A program made the translations under genes and the position numbers. From Streptosporangiales bacterium (lineage in GTDB: Bacteria > Actinomycetota > Actinomycetes > Streptosporangiales > WHST01): a stretch of 45,916 nucleotides of DNA. Of this stretch, positions 35,038 to 43,700 are shown in pieces; position 1 is the first letter of the stretch; every line of letters begins with the position of its first letter. The notes beneath the pieces are model-generated. The model ran no database searches and was not told the origin of the DNA. It saw only the letters and a list, made by a program, of their open reading frames with translations. The stretch covers positions 1 to 45,916 of the forward strand of contig WHST01000040.1 of NCBI GenBank assembly GCA_009379955.1, read 5' to 3'.

Positions 35038-36366
35038 TCAGGTGGTGGCCGGGACGGGGTCGCGCTTGCGGCGACGGATGACCAGCGACATCACGGCCGC
35101 CACCGTGCAGAGGATGCCGGCGGCGTGGAACGCGTGGTCGTACGCGCCGAGGTGGTCGCGGACGAGTCCGGCGCCGAGCGCGATCATGCCGGCGCCGACC
35201 TGGTGCGAGGCGAGTACCCAGCCGAACACGATCGGGCCGTCGGCGCCGAAGTGCTCCCGGCACAGGGCGACCGTCGGCGGTACCGTCGCCACCCAGTCGA
35301 GGCCGTAGAAGACGATGAAGAACAGCATCGGCGGTTGCACGGTGTCGGCGAGCAGGATCGGCAGGAAGAGCAGTGAGATGCCGCGCAGCGCGTAGTAGAT
35401 GCCCAGCAGCTTGCGCGAGTCCAACCGGTCGGTGAACCAGCCGGACGCGATCGTGCCGACGAGGTCGAAGATGCCGATCACCGCGAGCAGGCTCGCGGCC
35501 ATGGTGACGGGCATGCCGTGGTCGTGGGCGGCGGGCACGAAATGCGTGCCGATCAGGCCGTTGGTGCTCGCGCCGCAGATGGCGAACGTGCCGGCGAGCA
35601 GCCAGAACGTCCGGGTGCGCGCGGCAGAGGAGAGCGCGCCGAGCGCGCGGCCCGCTGCACCGCCCCGCCGGCGCACCTGGGTGACCGGCGGCAACGCGGC
35701 GCCGGCGGGCTCCTTCGCTCCGTACTTCGTGGTGCCGACGTCCTCCGGCCGGTCGCGCATCAGCCACACGACGAGCGGGACGACGGCGAGGGCCGTGCAC
35801 GACACGGTCATGGCCGCGGTCTGCCAGCCGTACCGCTCGACGAGGACGGCGACGAGGGGGAGGAAGACGAGCTGCCCGGTCGCGCTGCCGGCCGTGAGGA
35901 CGCCCGTGACCAGCCCGCGGCGTTCGACGAACCACCGGTCGACGACGGTGGCGACGAACGCCAGCGCCATCGACCCCGTGCCGAGGCCGACCAGGACGCC
36001 CCAGCACAGGACGAGCTGCCAGCTGGCGTTCATGAACAGGGTGAGGCCGCTGCCGGCCGAGACCAGGGTGAGGGCGCCGGCGACGACCCGGCGCATGCCG
36101 AAGCGTTCCATCAGGGCCGCGGCGAACGGCGCCGTCAGCCCGTACAGCGCGAGGTTGACCGAGATGGCCACGGAGATCATGCCGTACGACCAGCCGAACT
36201 GCTCGTTGAGCGGGTCGATCAGGACGCCGGGGGTCGCCCGGAACCCGGCCGCGCCGACGAGCGCGAGGAAGGAGATCCCGGCGATGATCCAGGCGCGGTG
36301 CACGCGCGGGCGTCGCGGACGCGGCGGCGGGAGGGCGGAGGCGCGCGGAGGGGAGGCCTGGGTCAC
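35038..36366 (-). CDS. MFS transporter, OFA/monocarboxylate-type
   Basis: This is a 442-residue polytopic transporter with about 12 hydrophobic segments. The first helix reads WIIAGISFLALVGAAGF; FGWSYGMISVAISVNLALYG and PFAAALMERFGMRRVV are typical of OFA/MCT-like MFS proteins, and DRWFVERRGLVTG is the loop signature. A Pro/Arg-rich cytoplasmic N-terminus precedes. The GTG at 36366 is chosen because GGGAGGA lies 8 bases upstream; the longer frame is a shadow. The substrate is probably an organic anion. It is divergent from the GlxA-type regulator. Confidence 0.85.
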   Translation of the reverse strand: MTQASPPRASALPPPRPRRPRVHRAWIIAGISFLALVGAAGFRATPGVLIDPLNEQFGWSYGMISVAISVNLALYGLTAPFAAALMERFGMRRVVAGALTLVSAGSGLTLFMNASWQLVLCWGVLVGLGTGSMALAFVATVVDRWFVERRGLVTGVLTAGSATGQLVFLPLVAVLVERYGWQTAAMTVSCTALAVVPLVVWLMRDRPEDVGTTKYGAKEPAGAALPPVTQVRRRGGAAGRALGALSSAARTRTFWLLAGTFAICGASTNGLIGTHFVPAAHDHGMPVTMAASLLAVIGIFDLVGTIASGWFTDRLDSRKLLGIYYALRGISLLFLPILLADTVQPPMLFFIVFYGLDWVATVPPTVALCREHFGADGPIVFGWVLASHQVGAGMIALGAGLVRDHLGAYDHAFHAAGILCTVAAVMSLVIRRRKRDPVPATT

Positions 36367-36436
36367 CCGTCGATCCTCCCCGAGTTCCTCGTTGGTGGCG
36401 AGTGGCCCGAAGGTCGAGATGTGCAAGAATCGGGCC

Positions 36437-37444
36437 ATGTCGCGAGACCGCCGGAGGCAGCAGGCACTGTCGTCACGCCGCCACCGCGTCGTCGTGCTCG
36501 CGCTCGACGGCGTCATCCCGTTCGAGCTGGGCATCCCGTCGCGAATCTTCGGCGCCCGCCTCGGCGAGAGCCAGGAGACGCTGTACGACGTCGTCACCTG
36601 CGCGGCCGTACCCGGTCGCGTCGACACCGACATCGACGTCCCGCTCGTCGTGGAGCGTGGGCCCGAGGAGCTCGCCACCGCTGACACGGTCGTCGTCCCC
36701 GCGACGCACCGGCAGCTGCCCGAGCTGACCGAGGGCGTGCTCTCCGACACCGTGGCCGAGACGTTCGCCCACCTCCGTCCCGGCACGCGGGTCATCTCGA
36801 TCTGCACCGCGTCGTTCATCGTCGCCGCGACGGGGATGCTCGACGGCCGACGCGCGACCACGCACTGGATGCACGCCGCGCGGTTCCAGCGGCTGTACCC
36901 GAAGGTTCGCGTCGACCCCGACGTGCTGTTCGTCGACGAGGGCGACGTGCTGACGTCCGCCGGCGTCGCGGCCGGGCTCGATCTCTGCCTGCACGTCGTC
37001 CGCCGCGACCACGGCGTCACCGTGGCCAACCGCATCGCGCGGCAGTGCGTCGTGCCGCCGTGGCGCGACGGTGGACAGGCGCAGTACGTCGAGCATCTCG
37101 TCCGCGAACCCGCCGCGCCGACGACGGCGGCCGCGCGCGCGTGGGCGCTGGAACGGCTGGGCGACTCCCTGTCCCTCGCCGATCTGGCGGAGCACGCCGG
37201 CATGAGCGTCCGGTCGTTCACCCGGCGGTTCAGGGCGGAGATGGGCACGAGCCCGGGTCAGTGGCTGACGTCGCAGCGCGTCGAGCTCGCCCGTCAGCTG
37301 CTCGAGGGCACCGACCTGCCGGTCGACTCGATCGCGCGACGGGCGGGCTTCGGCACGGCCGCGTCGTTGCGGCAGCACCTGGGCGCGACGCTCGGCGTCG
37401 CACCGGCGACGTACCGGCGCACGTTCCGTCCCGTCGTGCGGTAA
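36437..37444 (+). CDS. GlxA-family AraC regulator with DJ-1/PfpI-like domain
   Basis: This is a 335-residue protein. Residues 15-190 form a class I glutamine-amidotransferase/DJ-1-like ligand domain (VVVLALDGVIPFELGIPSRIFG, ISICTASFIVAATGMLDGRRATTHW) with the nucleophile-elbow Cys retained. Residues 230-335 are an AraC DNA-binding domain with both HTH motifs (LSLADLAEHAGMSVRSFTRRFR, PVDSIARRAGFGTAASLRQHL). The ligand is unknown. It is divergent from the MFS gene with 70 bases between, so it probably regulates that transporter. Confidence 0.9.
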   Translation: MSRDRRRQQALSSRRHRVVVLALDGVIPFELGIPSRIFGARLGESQETLYDVVTCAAVPGRVDTDIDVPLVVERGPEELATADTVVVPATHRQLPELTEGVLSDTVAETFAHLRPGTRVISICTASFIVAATGMLDGRRATTHWMHAARFQRLYPKVRVDPDVLFVDEGDVLTSAGVAAGLDLCLHVVRRDHGVTVANRIARQCVVPPWRDGGQAQYVEHLVREPAAPTTAAARAWALERLGDSLSLADLAEHAGMSVRSFTRRFRAEMGTSPGQWLTSQRVELARQLLEGTDLPVDSIARRAGFGTAASLRQHLGATLGVAPATYRRTFRPVVR

Positions 37445-37645
37445 ACGGGGTCTCTGCGGCGCTGGGCGCGGCCCGCGCACCCGCGAGGGAGCGTCGCGGC
37501 ACGACGAACGGTCGTCCTCGTACGGCGAGCGGCGCCGCGTCGCTCACCGCCGGTGTGTCGTCCGCGGGCGAGCCGTGACTTCCCGGGCGCCGTATGTCAT
37601 CTTTCTGCCCGAGCGACGACAATGCCGTCCTGCCCGGGAGCTGCC

Positions 37646-38035
37646 ATGGCCACACGAGAACCGCCCGTGCCCTTCGACGACTCGGACGAGAGGGCAGTGC
37701 ACGAGGTGTACGTGCGCCTGCACGCGAGCGAGGACTTCGTGCGGCTGCGCAGGGTCTTCCGCGCGTTCGTCTTCCCGGTGACGCTGGCGTTCCTCGTCTG
37801 GTACATGCTCTACGTCCTCCTGGCGAACTACGCCCACGACTTCATGTCGATCCGCCTCGGCGGCAGTCACATCAACATCGCGCTGATCTTCGGGCTGCTG
37901 CAGTTCGTGTCGACGTTCGTCATCGCCTGGATGTACTCGCGCAAGGCGAATCGCGACTTCGACCCGCTCGCCGAGAAGCTCAAGAAGCGGTACGACGACG
38001 AGCTCGCCGAGATCCAGGAGGAGGAGAAGTCGTGA
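37646..38035 (+). CDS. DUF485 membrane protein, partner of the acetate symporter
   Basis: This is a 129-residue protein with a soluble N-terminus (VHEVYVRLHASEDFVRLRR), two membrane helices (about 45-66 and 82-103), and a charged tail. DUF485 proteins (YjcH type) are encoded with ActP-type acetate carriers. ATG 37646 has GGGAG 5 bases upstream. It overlaps the next gene by 4 bases (GTGA), so the two are coupled. Confidence 0.88.
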   Translation: MATREPPVPFDDSDERAVHEVYVRLHASEDFVRLRRVFRAFVFPVTLAFLVWYMLYVLLANYAHDFMSIRLGGSHINIALIFGLLQFVSTFVIAWMYSRKANRDFDPLAEKLKKRYDDELAEIQEEEKS

Positions 38036-39609
38036 GCAGTCAGGCCATCACCTTCGTCCTCTTCGCCGCTGTCGTCCTCGCGACCCTGATCATCACCGCG
38101 GTCGCGGGCAGCCGTACCCACGGGGCACTCGACTTCTACGCCGGTGGCCGCCAGTTCTCCGGCTTCCAGAACGGGCTGGCGATCTCCGGCGACTACATGT
38201 CCGCGGCGTCGTTCCTCGGCATCTCGGGCGCGATCGCGCTCTCCGGCTACGACGGCTTCCTGTACTCCGTCGGGTTCCTCGTCGCCTGGCTGGTCGCCCT
38301 GCTGCTCGTCGCCGAGCTGCTGCGCAACACCGGGCGCTACACGATGGGCGACGTGCTGTCGTTCCGGATGCGCCAGCGTCCGGTGCGCACGGCCGCGGGC
38401 GTGTCGACCATCGTCGTCTCGATCTTCTACCTGCTCGCGCAGATGACCGGCGCGGGCGCGCTCGTCGGTCTCCTCATCGGTGCGAGCACGCCGCTGGCGA
38501 AGAACACGACGATCATCGTGGTCGGCATCCTGATGATCCTCTACGTGACCATCGGTGGCATGAAGGGCACCACCTGGGTGCAGATCGTCAAGGCCGTGCT
38601 GCTGATGGCCGGCACGCTGCTGATCGCGATCCTCGTGCTCGCCCACTTCAAGTTCAACCTGTCCACCCTGCTCGGCACCGCGGCGGAACAGAGCGGCAAG
38701 GGCAGCGCGTTCATCGAACCGGGGTTGAAGTACGGCGTGTCGTTCACGTCGAAGATCGACTTCATCAGCCTGGGCCTCGCGCTCGTCCTCGGCACCGCGG
38801 GCCTGCCGCACATCCTGATGCGCTTCTACACGGTGCCGACGGCGAAGGCGGCACGCAAGTCCGTGGTCTGGGCGATCGGCTTGATCGGCGCGTTCTACCT
38901 GATGACGCTCGCCCTCGGGTTCGGTGCCGCGGCCCTCGTCAACGCCGACGACATGGACGAGGCGGGCAACCTCGCGTCGCCGCTGCTCGCCGAGGTCGTC
39001 GGCGGCGGTGAAGGGTCGTTCGGCGGCTCGCTGCTGCTGGCGTTCATCTCCTCGGTGGCGTTCGCGACGATCCTCGCGGTGGTCGCGGGACTGACGCTCA
39101 CCTCGTCGTCGTCGTTCGCGCACGACCTGTGGGCCAACGTCATCCGTCGCGGCCGCACCAGCGAGCGGCAGGAGGTCATCGTCGCCCGGGTGTCCGCGCT
39201 CGTCATCGGCGCGATCGCCATCGTCCTGGCGCTGTTCACGCAGACGCTGAACGTCGCGTTCCTCGTGGCGCTCGCCTTCTGCGTCGCTGCGTCGGGCAAC
39301 CTGCCGTGCATCCTCTACAGCCTGTTCTGGAAGCGGTTCAACACCCGCGGGGCGACGTGGAGCATCTACGGTGGTCTCCTCGTCTGCGTGCTGCTCGTGG
39401 TGTTCTCGCCGACGGTGTCGGGCGACCCGAAGGCGATGTTCCCCGACGCGAGCTTCGCCTGGTTCCCGCTGCCCAACCCCGGCATCGTGTCGATCCCCGC
39501 CGGCTTCCTGTTCGGCTGGCTCGGCACGATCACGTCGAGTGAGCCGAAGGCCGAGGCGAAGCACGTCGAGCTCGAGGTCAGGTCGCTCACCGGTTCCGGC
39601 GCGCACTGA
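38032..39609 (+). CDS. actP: cation/acetate symporter, SSS family
   Basis: This is a 525-residue transporter with 13 hydrophobic segments. ActP-type signatures are FYAGGRQFSGFQNGLAISGDYMSAASFLGISG in successive parts near 36-67, and GLPHILMRFYTVPTAKAARKS. It takes up acetate and similar monocarboxylates with Na+ or H+, supplying acs. The GTG at 38032 overlaps the DUF485 gene. A second, diverged SSS gene lies at 43701. Confidence 0.93.
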   Translation: MSSQAITFVLFAAVVLATLIITAVAGSRTHGALDFYAGGRQFSGFQNGLAISGDYMSAASFLGISGAIALSGYDGFLYSVGFLVAWLVALLLVAELLRNTGRYTMGDVLSFRMRQRPVRTAAGVSTIVVSIFYLLAQMTGAGALVGLLIGASTPLAKNTTIIVVGILMILYVTIGGMKGTTWVQIVKAVLLMAGTLLIAILVLAHFKFNLSTLLGTAAEQSGKGSAFIEPGLKYGVSFTSKIDFISLGLALVLGTAGLPHILMRFYTVPTAKAARKSVVWAIGLIGAFYLMTLALGFGAAALVNADDMDEAGNLASPLLAEVVGGGEGSFGGSLLLAFISSVAFATILAVVAGLTLTSSSSFAHDLWANVIRRGRTSERQEVIVARVSALVIGAIAIVLALFTQTLNVAFLVALAFCVAASGNLPCILYSLFWKRFNTRGATWSIYGGLLVCVLLVVFSPTVSGDPKAMFPDASFAWFPLPNPGIVSIPAGFLFGWLGTITSSEPKAEAKHVELEVRSLTGSGAH

Positions 39610-39631
39610 CCGACAGCCGTGCCCCGACGGC

Positions 39632-39669
39632 AGGGGCCACCGAGATCCGCACGGACCGAGGTGGCCCTT
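39632..39669. terminator. hairpin between actP and the glycosidase-like gene
   Basis: AGGGGCCACC (39632-39641) pairs with GGTGGCCCTT (39660-39669) over 10 bases with one G-T pair, loop 18, between two convergent genes. Confidence 0.5.
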
Positions 39670-39682
39670 GTCGCGTCGGTGC

Positions 39683-41092
39683 TCAGCCGGTGCCGAGGCG
39701 GTACAGCGTCGCCGACCCGGCCGGCAGGTTGGCGGTGACGGGCGCCCGCGCGGGCACGTAGCTCGCGATGTCGGGCCGGAACCGCTCGACCTTGGTGACG
39801 GTCTCGCCGAAGCTGACCCGCGCGGTCGCCGTGTCGGCGTCGGACCGGTTGGCCACGAGCAGCCAGCGCCTGCCGTTGTCGGTGGCCGCGCGGAACTGGC
39901 CGAGCACCACCGCGGAGCCCTCGACGCCCGCGACGTAGGCGTCCGGCGCGAACGCGTCGGTGCCCGGGGGCAGCGGGTCGTCGTTCGCGTGGGTCGCTGA
40001 CACCGACACCAGCGGCTTGAGCTCACGGCCGACCGGCTCCAGCCAGTCGCGGTTGACCGCCTTGGCGGAACGGTACAGCGGCGTCAGTCGACCGTCCGTG
40101 GTCACGAGCGCGGACTCGAAGCCCTCGCCGCGCGCGGGTTCCGGCGTCCAGTAGGTGAAGTACATGATGCCCTTGGCGCCGTACGCCAGGCTGATGTTGA
40201 TCTGCCACCGCAGCTGGGCGGCGTTCGGCAGCAGCCGTCCGTTGTACTTGACCGACTGGATGTAGACCCACGTCGGGATGCCCGCCTCCAGGCCCGCACG
40301 GCGGATGATCGCCCAGTTGTCGAAGTAGTTGATGTCGAGGCCGCCGGTGAGGATCGGGTAGCGGTCGAACGACAGCACCGGCGGGTTGACGGCGGCGATG
40401 AAGTCCTTGACGAACGAGGTGTAGCCCGCGCCGTTGCCCGGCACCAGGTTGGAGTACGGCAGCAGGTCGGGCGCCAGCTCGCGTACCAGTGCCGTGGCCG
40501 CCCCCACCGTGGCGAACTTCGGCCGCTGCGGCTCGTCGAAGACGTCGAAGCCGGCGAAGGACTCGTACTGCCGGTACTCGTCGAGCATCACCTGGACCAG
40601 CCGCCGCGCGTCCGCGGTGCTGATCCGCAGCTGGGCCTGCGGGTCGTCGGTGATCGACAGCGTGTGGGTGAGGGCGGAGAGCCGCGGCTCGGGGGAGTTG
40701 ACCAACACCTTGAGCCCGACCTCGTCCGCGAAGCCCAGGGCCCGGCGGTTGATGTACTGGTCGAACATGTAGTTGCCCGTGATGAGGAAGTTCATCCCCG
40801 CCGCCGCGATCTCCTGGTATCGCGTCAGTGTGGTCTCGTACGGTGGAGGCGGCCAGAAGATCCCGATCGGGAACTCGGGCCCGCCGACCAGGGGCATGTC
40901 GTCGATCGGCCACGGTGCGGTGTTCCGCACACTGCGGGGCGGCGCTGCCCTCGCCTCACCCGCGCCGAGCGCGCTCGTCGCCGCCAGGGCGCCGAGCCCG
41001 GCGCCCGCGCCCAGCAGGAGATCTCTGCGCCGTAGCGGTCCTGCTGCAGCCGCGTCGTCGCCGGATCCGATGTTCCCCGCGCCCTTGCTCAT
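39683..41092 (-). CDS. Tat-exported glycoside-hydrolase-like protein
   Basis: This is a 469-residue protein. The N-terminus has RRRDLLLGAGAGLGALAATSALGAG, a twin-arginine signal (shown as RRRDLLLG then a hydrophobic run), cleaved near ARAAPP. The body resembles a TIM-barrel glycosidase: ETTLTRYQEIAAAGMNFLITG, FAGFDVFDEPQRPKF with a candidate acid/base Glu, WVYIQSVKYNGRLLP, YGAKGIMYFTYWTPEP. The C-terminal about 100 residues look like a beta-sandwich. The substrate and family are not recognised. ATG 41092 has GAGGAGGAG 7 bases upstream. It is divergent from the LytS gene. Confidence 0.72.
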   Translation of the reverse strand: MSKGAGNIGSGDDAAAAGPLRRRDLLLGAGAGLGALAATSALGAGEARAAPPRSVRNTAPWPIDDMPLVGGPEFPIGIFWPPPPYETTLTRYQEIAAAGMNFLITGNYMFDQYINRRALGFADEVGLKVLVNSPEPRLSALTHTLSITDDPQAQLRISTADARRLVQVMLDEYRQYESFAGFDVFDEPQRPKFATVGAATALVRELAPDLLPYSNLVPGNGAGYTSFVKDFIAAVNPPVLSFDRYPILTGGLDINYFDNWAIIRRAGLEAGIPTWVYIQSVKYNGRLLPNAAQLRWQINISLAYGAKGIMYFTYWTPEPARGEGFESALVTTDGRLTPLYRSAKAVNRDWLEPVGRELKPLVSVSATHANDDPLPPGTDAFAPDAYVAGVEGSAVVLGQFRAATDNGRRWLLVANRSDADTATARVSFGETVTKVERFRPDIASYVPARAPVTANLPAGSATLYRLGTG

Positions 41093-41136
41093 GTGACCGC
41101 TCCTCCTCGTGCCGCCCGCCCGGGGACAGTGTGGCG

Positions 41137-41150
41137 TTGAAAGGATTCAA
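41137..41150. promoter_or_regulatory. small AT-rich palindrome upstream of the glycosidase-like gene
   Basis: TTGAA-AGGA-TTCAA lies 45 bases upstream of ATG 41092 (minus strand) in otherwise GC-rich DNA. It could be a repressor site or part of a promoter. Confidence 0.35.
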
Positions 41151-41201
41151 TCGTCCAGCTGGACGACGCTGCGTACGCCTCCGACCGGTCTCGGTCCGGC
41201 A

Positions 41202-41258
41202 ACCCGGTGAGGGGCACCTTCACCGTGCCCTGATCCGGTGAGGGTGCCCCTCGCGGGT
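41202..41258. repeat. 56-bp palindromic element, copy 3
   Basis: Arms 41202-41225 (one extra G) and 41236-41258 pair with few mismatches; the loop is again 10 bases. It lies between two divergent genes, so a terminator role for either is unlikely. Confidence 0.8.
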
Positions 41259-41332
41259 CGGATGCGGAGCGGCGGCGGCCACCGTGGCCGTGCCCGCCTG
41301 CGTCACCGGTCGACCGGGAGTACGGTCTGCTG

Positions 41333-42520
41333 ATGCGGCAGATCGCGGCGTTGGCGGTGCTCGCCGTCCTGATCCTCGTCGCGCTCGGCGTCGCCTGGTG
41401 GCTCGCCAGGCGACGCCGTCGCGACCTGGGCACGCCGGCGGAGCGCGCGGCGTACGAGACGCTGCACCAGGCGTCGCTCGCCGCGCCGCCACTGCGCGGC
41501 GGGCTCACGCCGACCGGCTCTGCGAAGTCTGTCCGCCACCTCCGGTCGCTGCTCGGCGCCGCTGCCGTGGCGATCGCCGATGACCGGCAGGTGCTCGCGT
41601 GGGACGGCGGCGGCGACCGGCACGCCGCCGACGTCGTCGGTCACGTACGGCCGGTACTCGACGACGGCGCGCCCGTCGTCCTCGGACCCGACCAGGTGGC
41701 GTGCGCCGACTCGACCTGCCCGGTGCGGTACGCGGTTCTCGCGCCGCTGACGACGGACGACCGCGTCGTCGGCGTGCTCGCGGCGTTCGGTCAGGAGGCG
41801 TCGGCAGGTCTCGTCCGCGCCGTCTCCGAGGTCGCGCGGTGGGTGAGCACGCAGCTCGACCTGGCCGAGCTCGACGGGTCGCGCATGCGCCTCGCCGAGG
41901 CCGAGGTGCGGGCGCTGCGCGCGCAGATCTCACCGCACTTCATCTACAACTCCCTCAACGTGATCGCGTCGTTCGTCAGGACCGACCCGGAGCGCGCTCG
42001 CGAGCTGCTGCTGGAGTTCGCGGACTTCACGCGCTACTCGTTCCGCACCCACGGCGACTTCACCACGCTCGCCGAGGAGCTGCGGTCGGTGGAGCGCTAC
42101 CTGCTGCTCGAACGCGCGCGGTTCGGCGACCGGCTGCAGGTCACGTTGCGCATCGCGCCCGAGGTGCTGCCGGTCGCCGTGCCGTTCCTCTGCCTGCAGC
42201 CACTCGTCGAGAACGCCGTACGTCACGGACTGCAGGCGAAGCCGGGGGGCGGGCACATCACGATCCTCGGCGACGACAAGGGCACCGAGTGCCTCATCAG
42301 CATCGAGGACGACGGGGTGGGGATGGACCCCGACCACGTACGCCGCGCCCTCACCGGCGACTCGACCGGCGACTCGACCGGTCTCGCGAACGTCGACGAA
42401 CGCCTGCGCCAGGTGTACGGCGACGAGTACGGCCTGACCGTCGAGACCGCGCAGCAGGCGGGGACCAAGGTCAGCGTTCGGCTGCCCAAGTACCACCCGG
42501 GAGTCCACGCCGGCCTGTGA
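41333..42520 (+). CDS. LytS-family sensor histidine kinase
   Basis: This is a 395-residue membrane kinase. One N-terminal helix (3-24) is followed by a GAF-like sensor region (about 60-180) and the LytS-type phosphoacceptor AQISPHFIYNSLNVIASF with His202. The ATPase domain has PLVENAVRHGLQ (N box), EDDGVGMD (G1) and TGLANVDERLRQVYG (G2). A 12-base tandem duplication gives GDSTGDST just before the G2 box. It is probably a partner of the LytTR regulator 61 bases downstream, together controlling the symporter genes. Confidence 0.9.
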   Translation: MRQIAALAVLAVLILVALGVAWWLARRRRRDLGTPAERAAYETLHQASLAAPPLRGGLTPTGSAKSVRHLRSLLGAAAVAIADDRQVLAWDGGGDRHAADVVGHVRPVLDDGAPVVLGPDQVACADSTCPVRYAVLAPLTTDDRVVGVLAAFGQEASAGLVRAVSEVARWVSTQLDLAELDGSRMRLAEAEVRALRAQISPHFIYNSLNVIASFVRTDPERARELLLEFADFTRYSFRTHGDFTTLAEELRSVERYLLLERARFGDRLQVTLRIAPEVLPVAVPFLCLQPLVENAVRHGLQAKPGGGHITILGDDKGTECLISIEDDGVGMDPDHVRRALTGDSTGDSTGLANVDERLRQVYGDEYGLTVETAQQAGTKVSVRLPKYHPGVHAGL

Positions 42521-42581
42521 TCGTCGGACCCGGACACCGCGACACATGGCCATTTCCGCACCGGCGTCGTACGCTCGCGGA

Positions 42582-43310
42582 ATGCTCGACGTGTTGGTGG
42601 TCGACGACGAACCCCCCGCCCTCGCCGAGCTCAGCTATCTGCTGGAGCGCGAGCCCGGCATCGGGGTGGTACGCACCGCCGGATCGGCCGACGAGGCACT
42701 GCGGCAGCTCGACCGCTCTCCCGTCGACGTCCTGTTCCTCGACATCCACCTGCCGGGTCTCAGCGGCCTGGAGCTCGCCCGCATCCTCGGCAGGTTCCGC
42801 ACCCCGCCGGCCATCGTGTTCGTCACGGCGTACGAGGAGCACGCCGTCGACGCGTTCGAGCTGAACGCCGTCGACTACCTGCTGAAGCCGATCCGGGGTG
42901 AACGCCTCACCGAGGCCGTCCGGCGCGCGACGTCCGCCGGCAACAGCCACGAGGGGCACGCCGACGCGGAGGAGACCGTCCCCGTCGAGCTTGCCGGGGT
43001 CACGAGGTTCGTCTCCGTCGGCGAGGTGCGCTACGTCGAGGCGCACGGCGACTACGCGCGCCTCCACACGACGCACGGCAGCCCGCTGATCCGCGTCCCG
43101 CTGGCGACGCTGGAGGAGCGGTGGCGGCGTGCGGGCTTCGTCCGCATCCACCGCAGCATCCTCGTGGCCGTCGCGCACATCGACGAGATCAGGTTCGACG
43201 CCGGTCGCGCCGTCGTCGTGGTCGCGGGCACGCCGCTCCAGGTCAGCAGGAGGCACACCCGGGAGCTGCGCGAGCTGCTCAGGCGTCGCGCCGCGGGGAC
43301 GACGCGATGA
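42582..43310 (+). CDS. LytTR-family response regulator
   Basis: This is a 242-residue protein. The receiver domain (1-118) has VVDDEPPAL with acidic pocket D8, D9, phosphoacceptor D54 in LFLDIHLPGLSG, and the switch Lys in YLLKPI. The LytTR DNA-binding domain (about 133-237) has VRYVEAHGDYARLHT and FVRIHRSILV. ATG 42582 is chosen because the receiver begins there. It overlaps the next DUF485-like gene (ATGA), so kinase, regulator and transporter lie in one transcript. Confidence 0.92.
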   Translation: MLDVLVVDDEPPALAELSYLLEREPGIGVVRTAGSADEALRQLDRSPVDVLFLDIHLPGLSGLELARILGRFRTPPAIVFVTAYEEHAVDAFELNAVDYLLKPIRGERLTEAVRRATSAGNSHEGHADAEETVPVELAGVTRFVSVGEVRYVEAHGDYARLHTTHGSPLIRVPLATLEERWRRAGFVRIHRSILVAVAHIDEIRFDAGRAVVVVAGTPLQVSRRHTRELRELLRRRAAGTTR

Positions 43311-43687
43311 CCCAGGAGCCGCCGCGCAAGCGCGTGACGGTGACCAATCCGCGCACCGCGGCGCCGCGGTCGCGCGGCTTTGTGGTCGCGCAGGAGATCG
43401 ACTCGCAGACCCGGCTCGGTGAGGTCTACGTCCGTTCGCTCGTCCGTACCCAGCTGCGGCTCGCCATGCTCGTCTGCACGGTGGTCGGCGTCGTGCTCGG
43501 CGCGCTGCCGTTGCTCTTCCTGTTCCTGCCGCAGATCAACGCCGTCCGCGTGCTCGGTCTGCCGCTGCCGTGGCTGCTGCTGGGCTTTCTCGTGTACCCG
43601 CTGCTGATCGGGGTCGCCGCCTACTACGTGCGTCACGCGGAACGCAACGAGCGCGACTTCTCCGACCTCGTCGGTCGGGGCGAGTAG
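43307..43687 (+). CDS. second DUF485-like small membrane protein
   Basis: This is a 126-residue protein with an N-terminal basic segment, QEIDSQTRLGEVYVRSLVRTQLRLA, then two membrane helices (about 52-74 and 85-105) and a charged tail (RHAERNERDFSDLVGRG). The topology matches the partner at 37646 though the sequences have diverged. It precedes the second SSS symporter by 13 bases, mirroring the first pair. Confidence 0.8.
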   Translation: MTQEPPRKRVTVTNPRTAAPRSRGFVVAQEIDSQTRLGEVYVRSLVRTQLRLAMLVCTVVGVVLGALPLLFLFLPQINAVRVLGLPLPWLLLGFLVYPLLIGVAAYYVRHAERNERDFSDLVGRGE

Positions 43688-43700
43688 GCGGCCGCCACCA

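Noticed and set aside
42353..42376. 12-base tandem duplication in the LytS gene
   Set aside because: It keeps the frame and lies in a variable loop before the G2 box; likely a harmless slippage.
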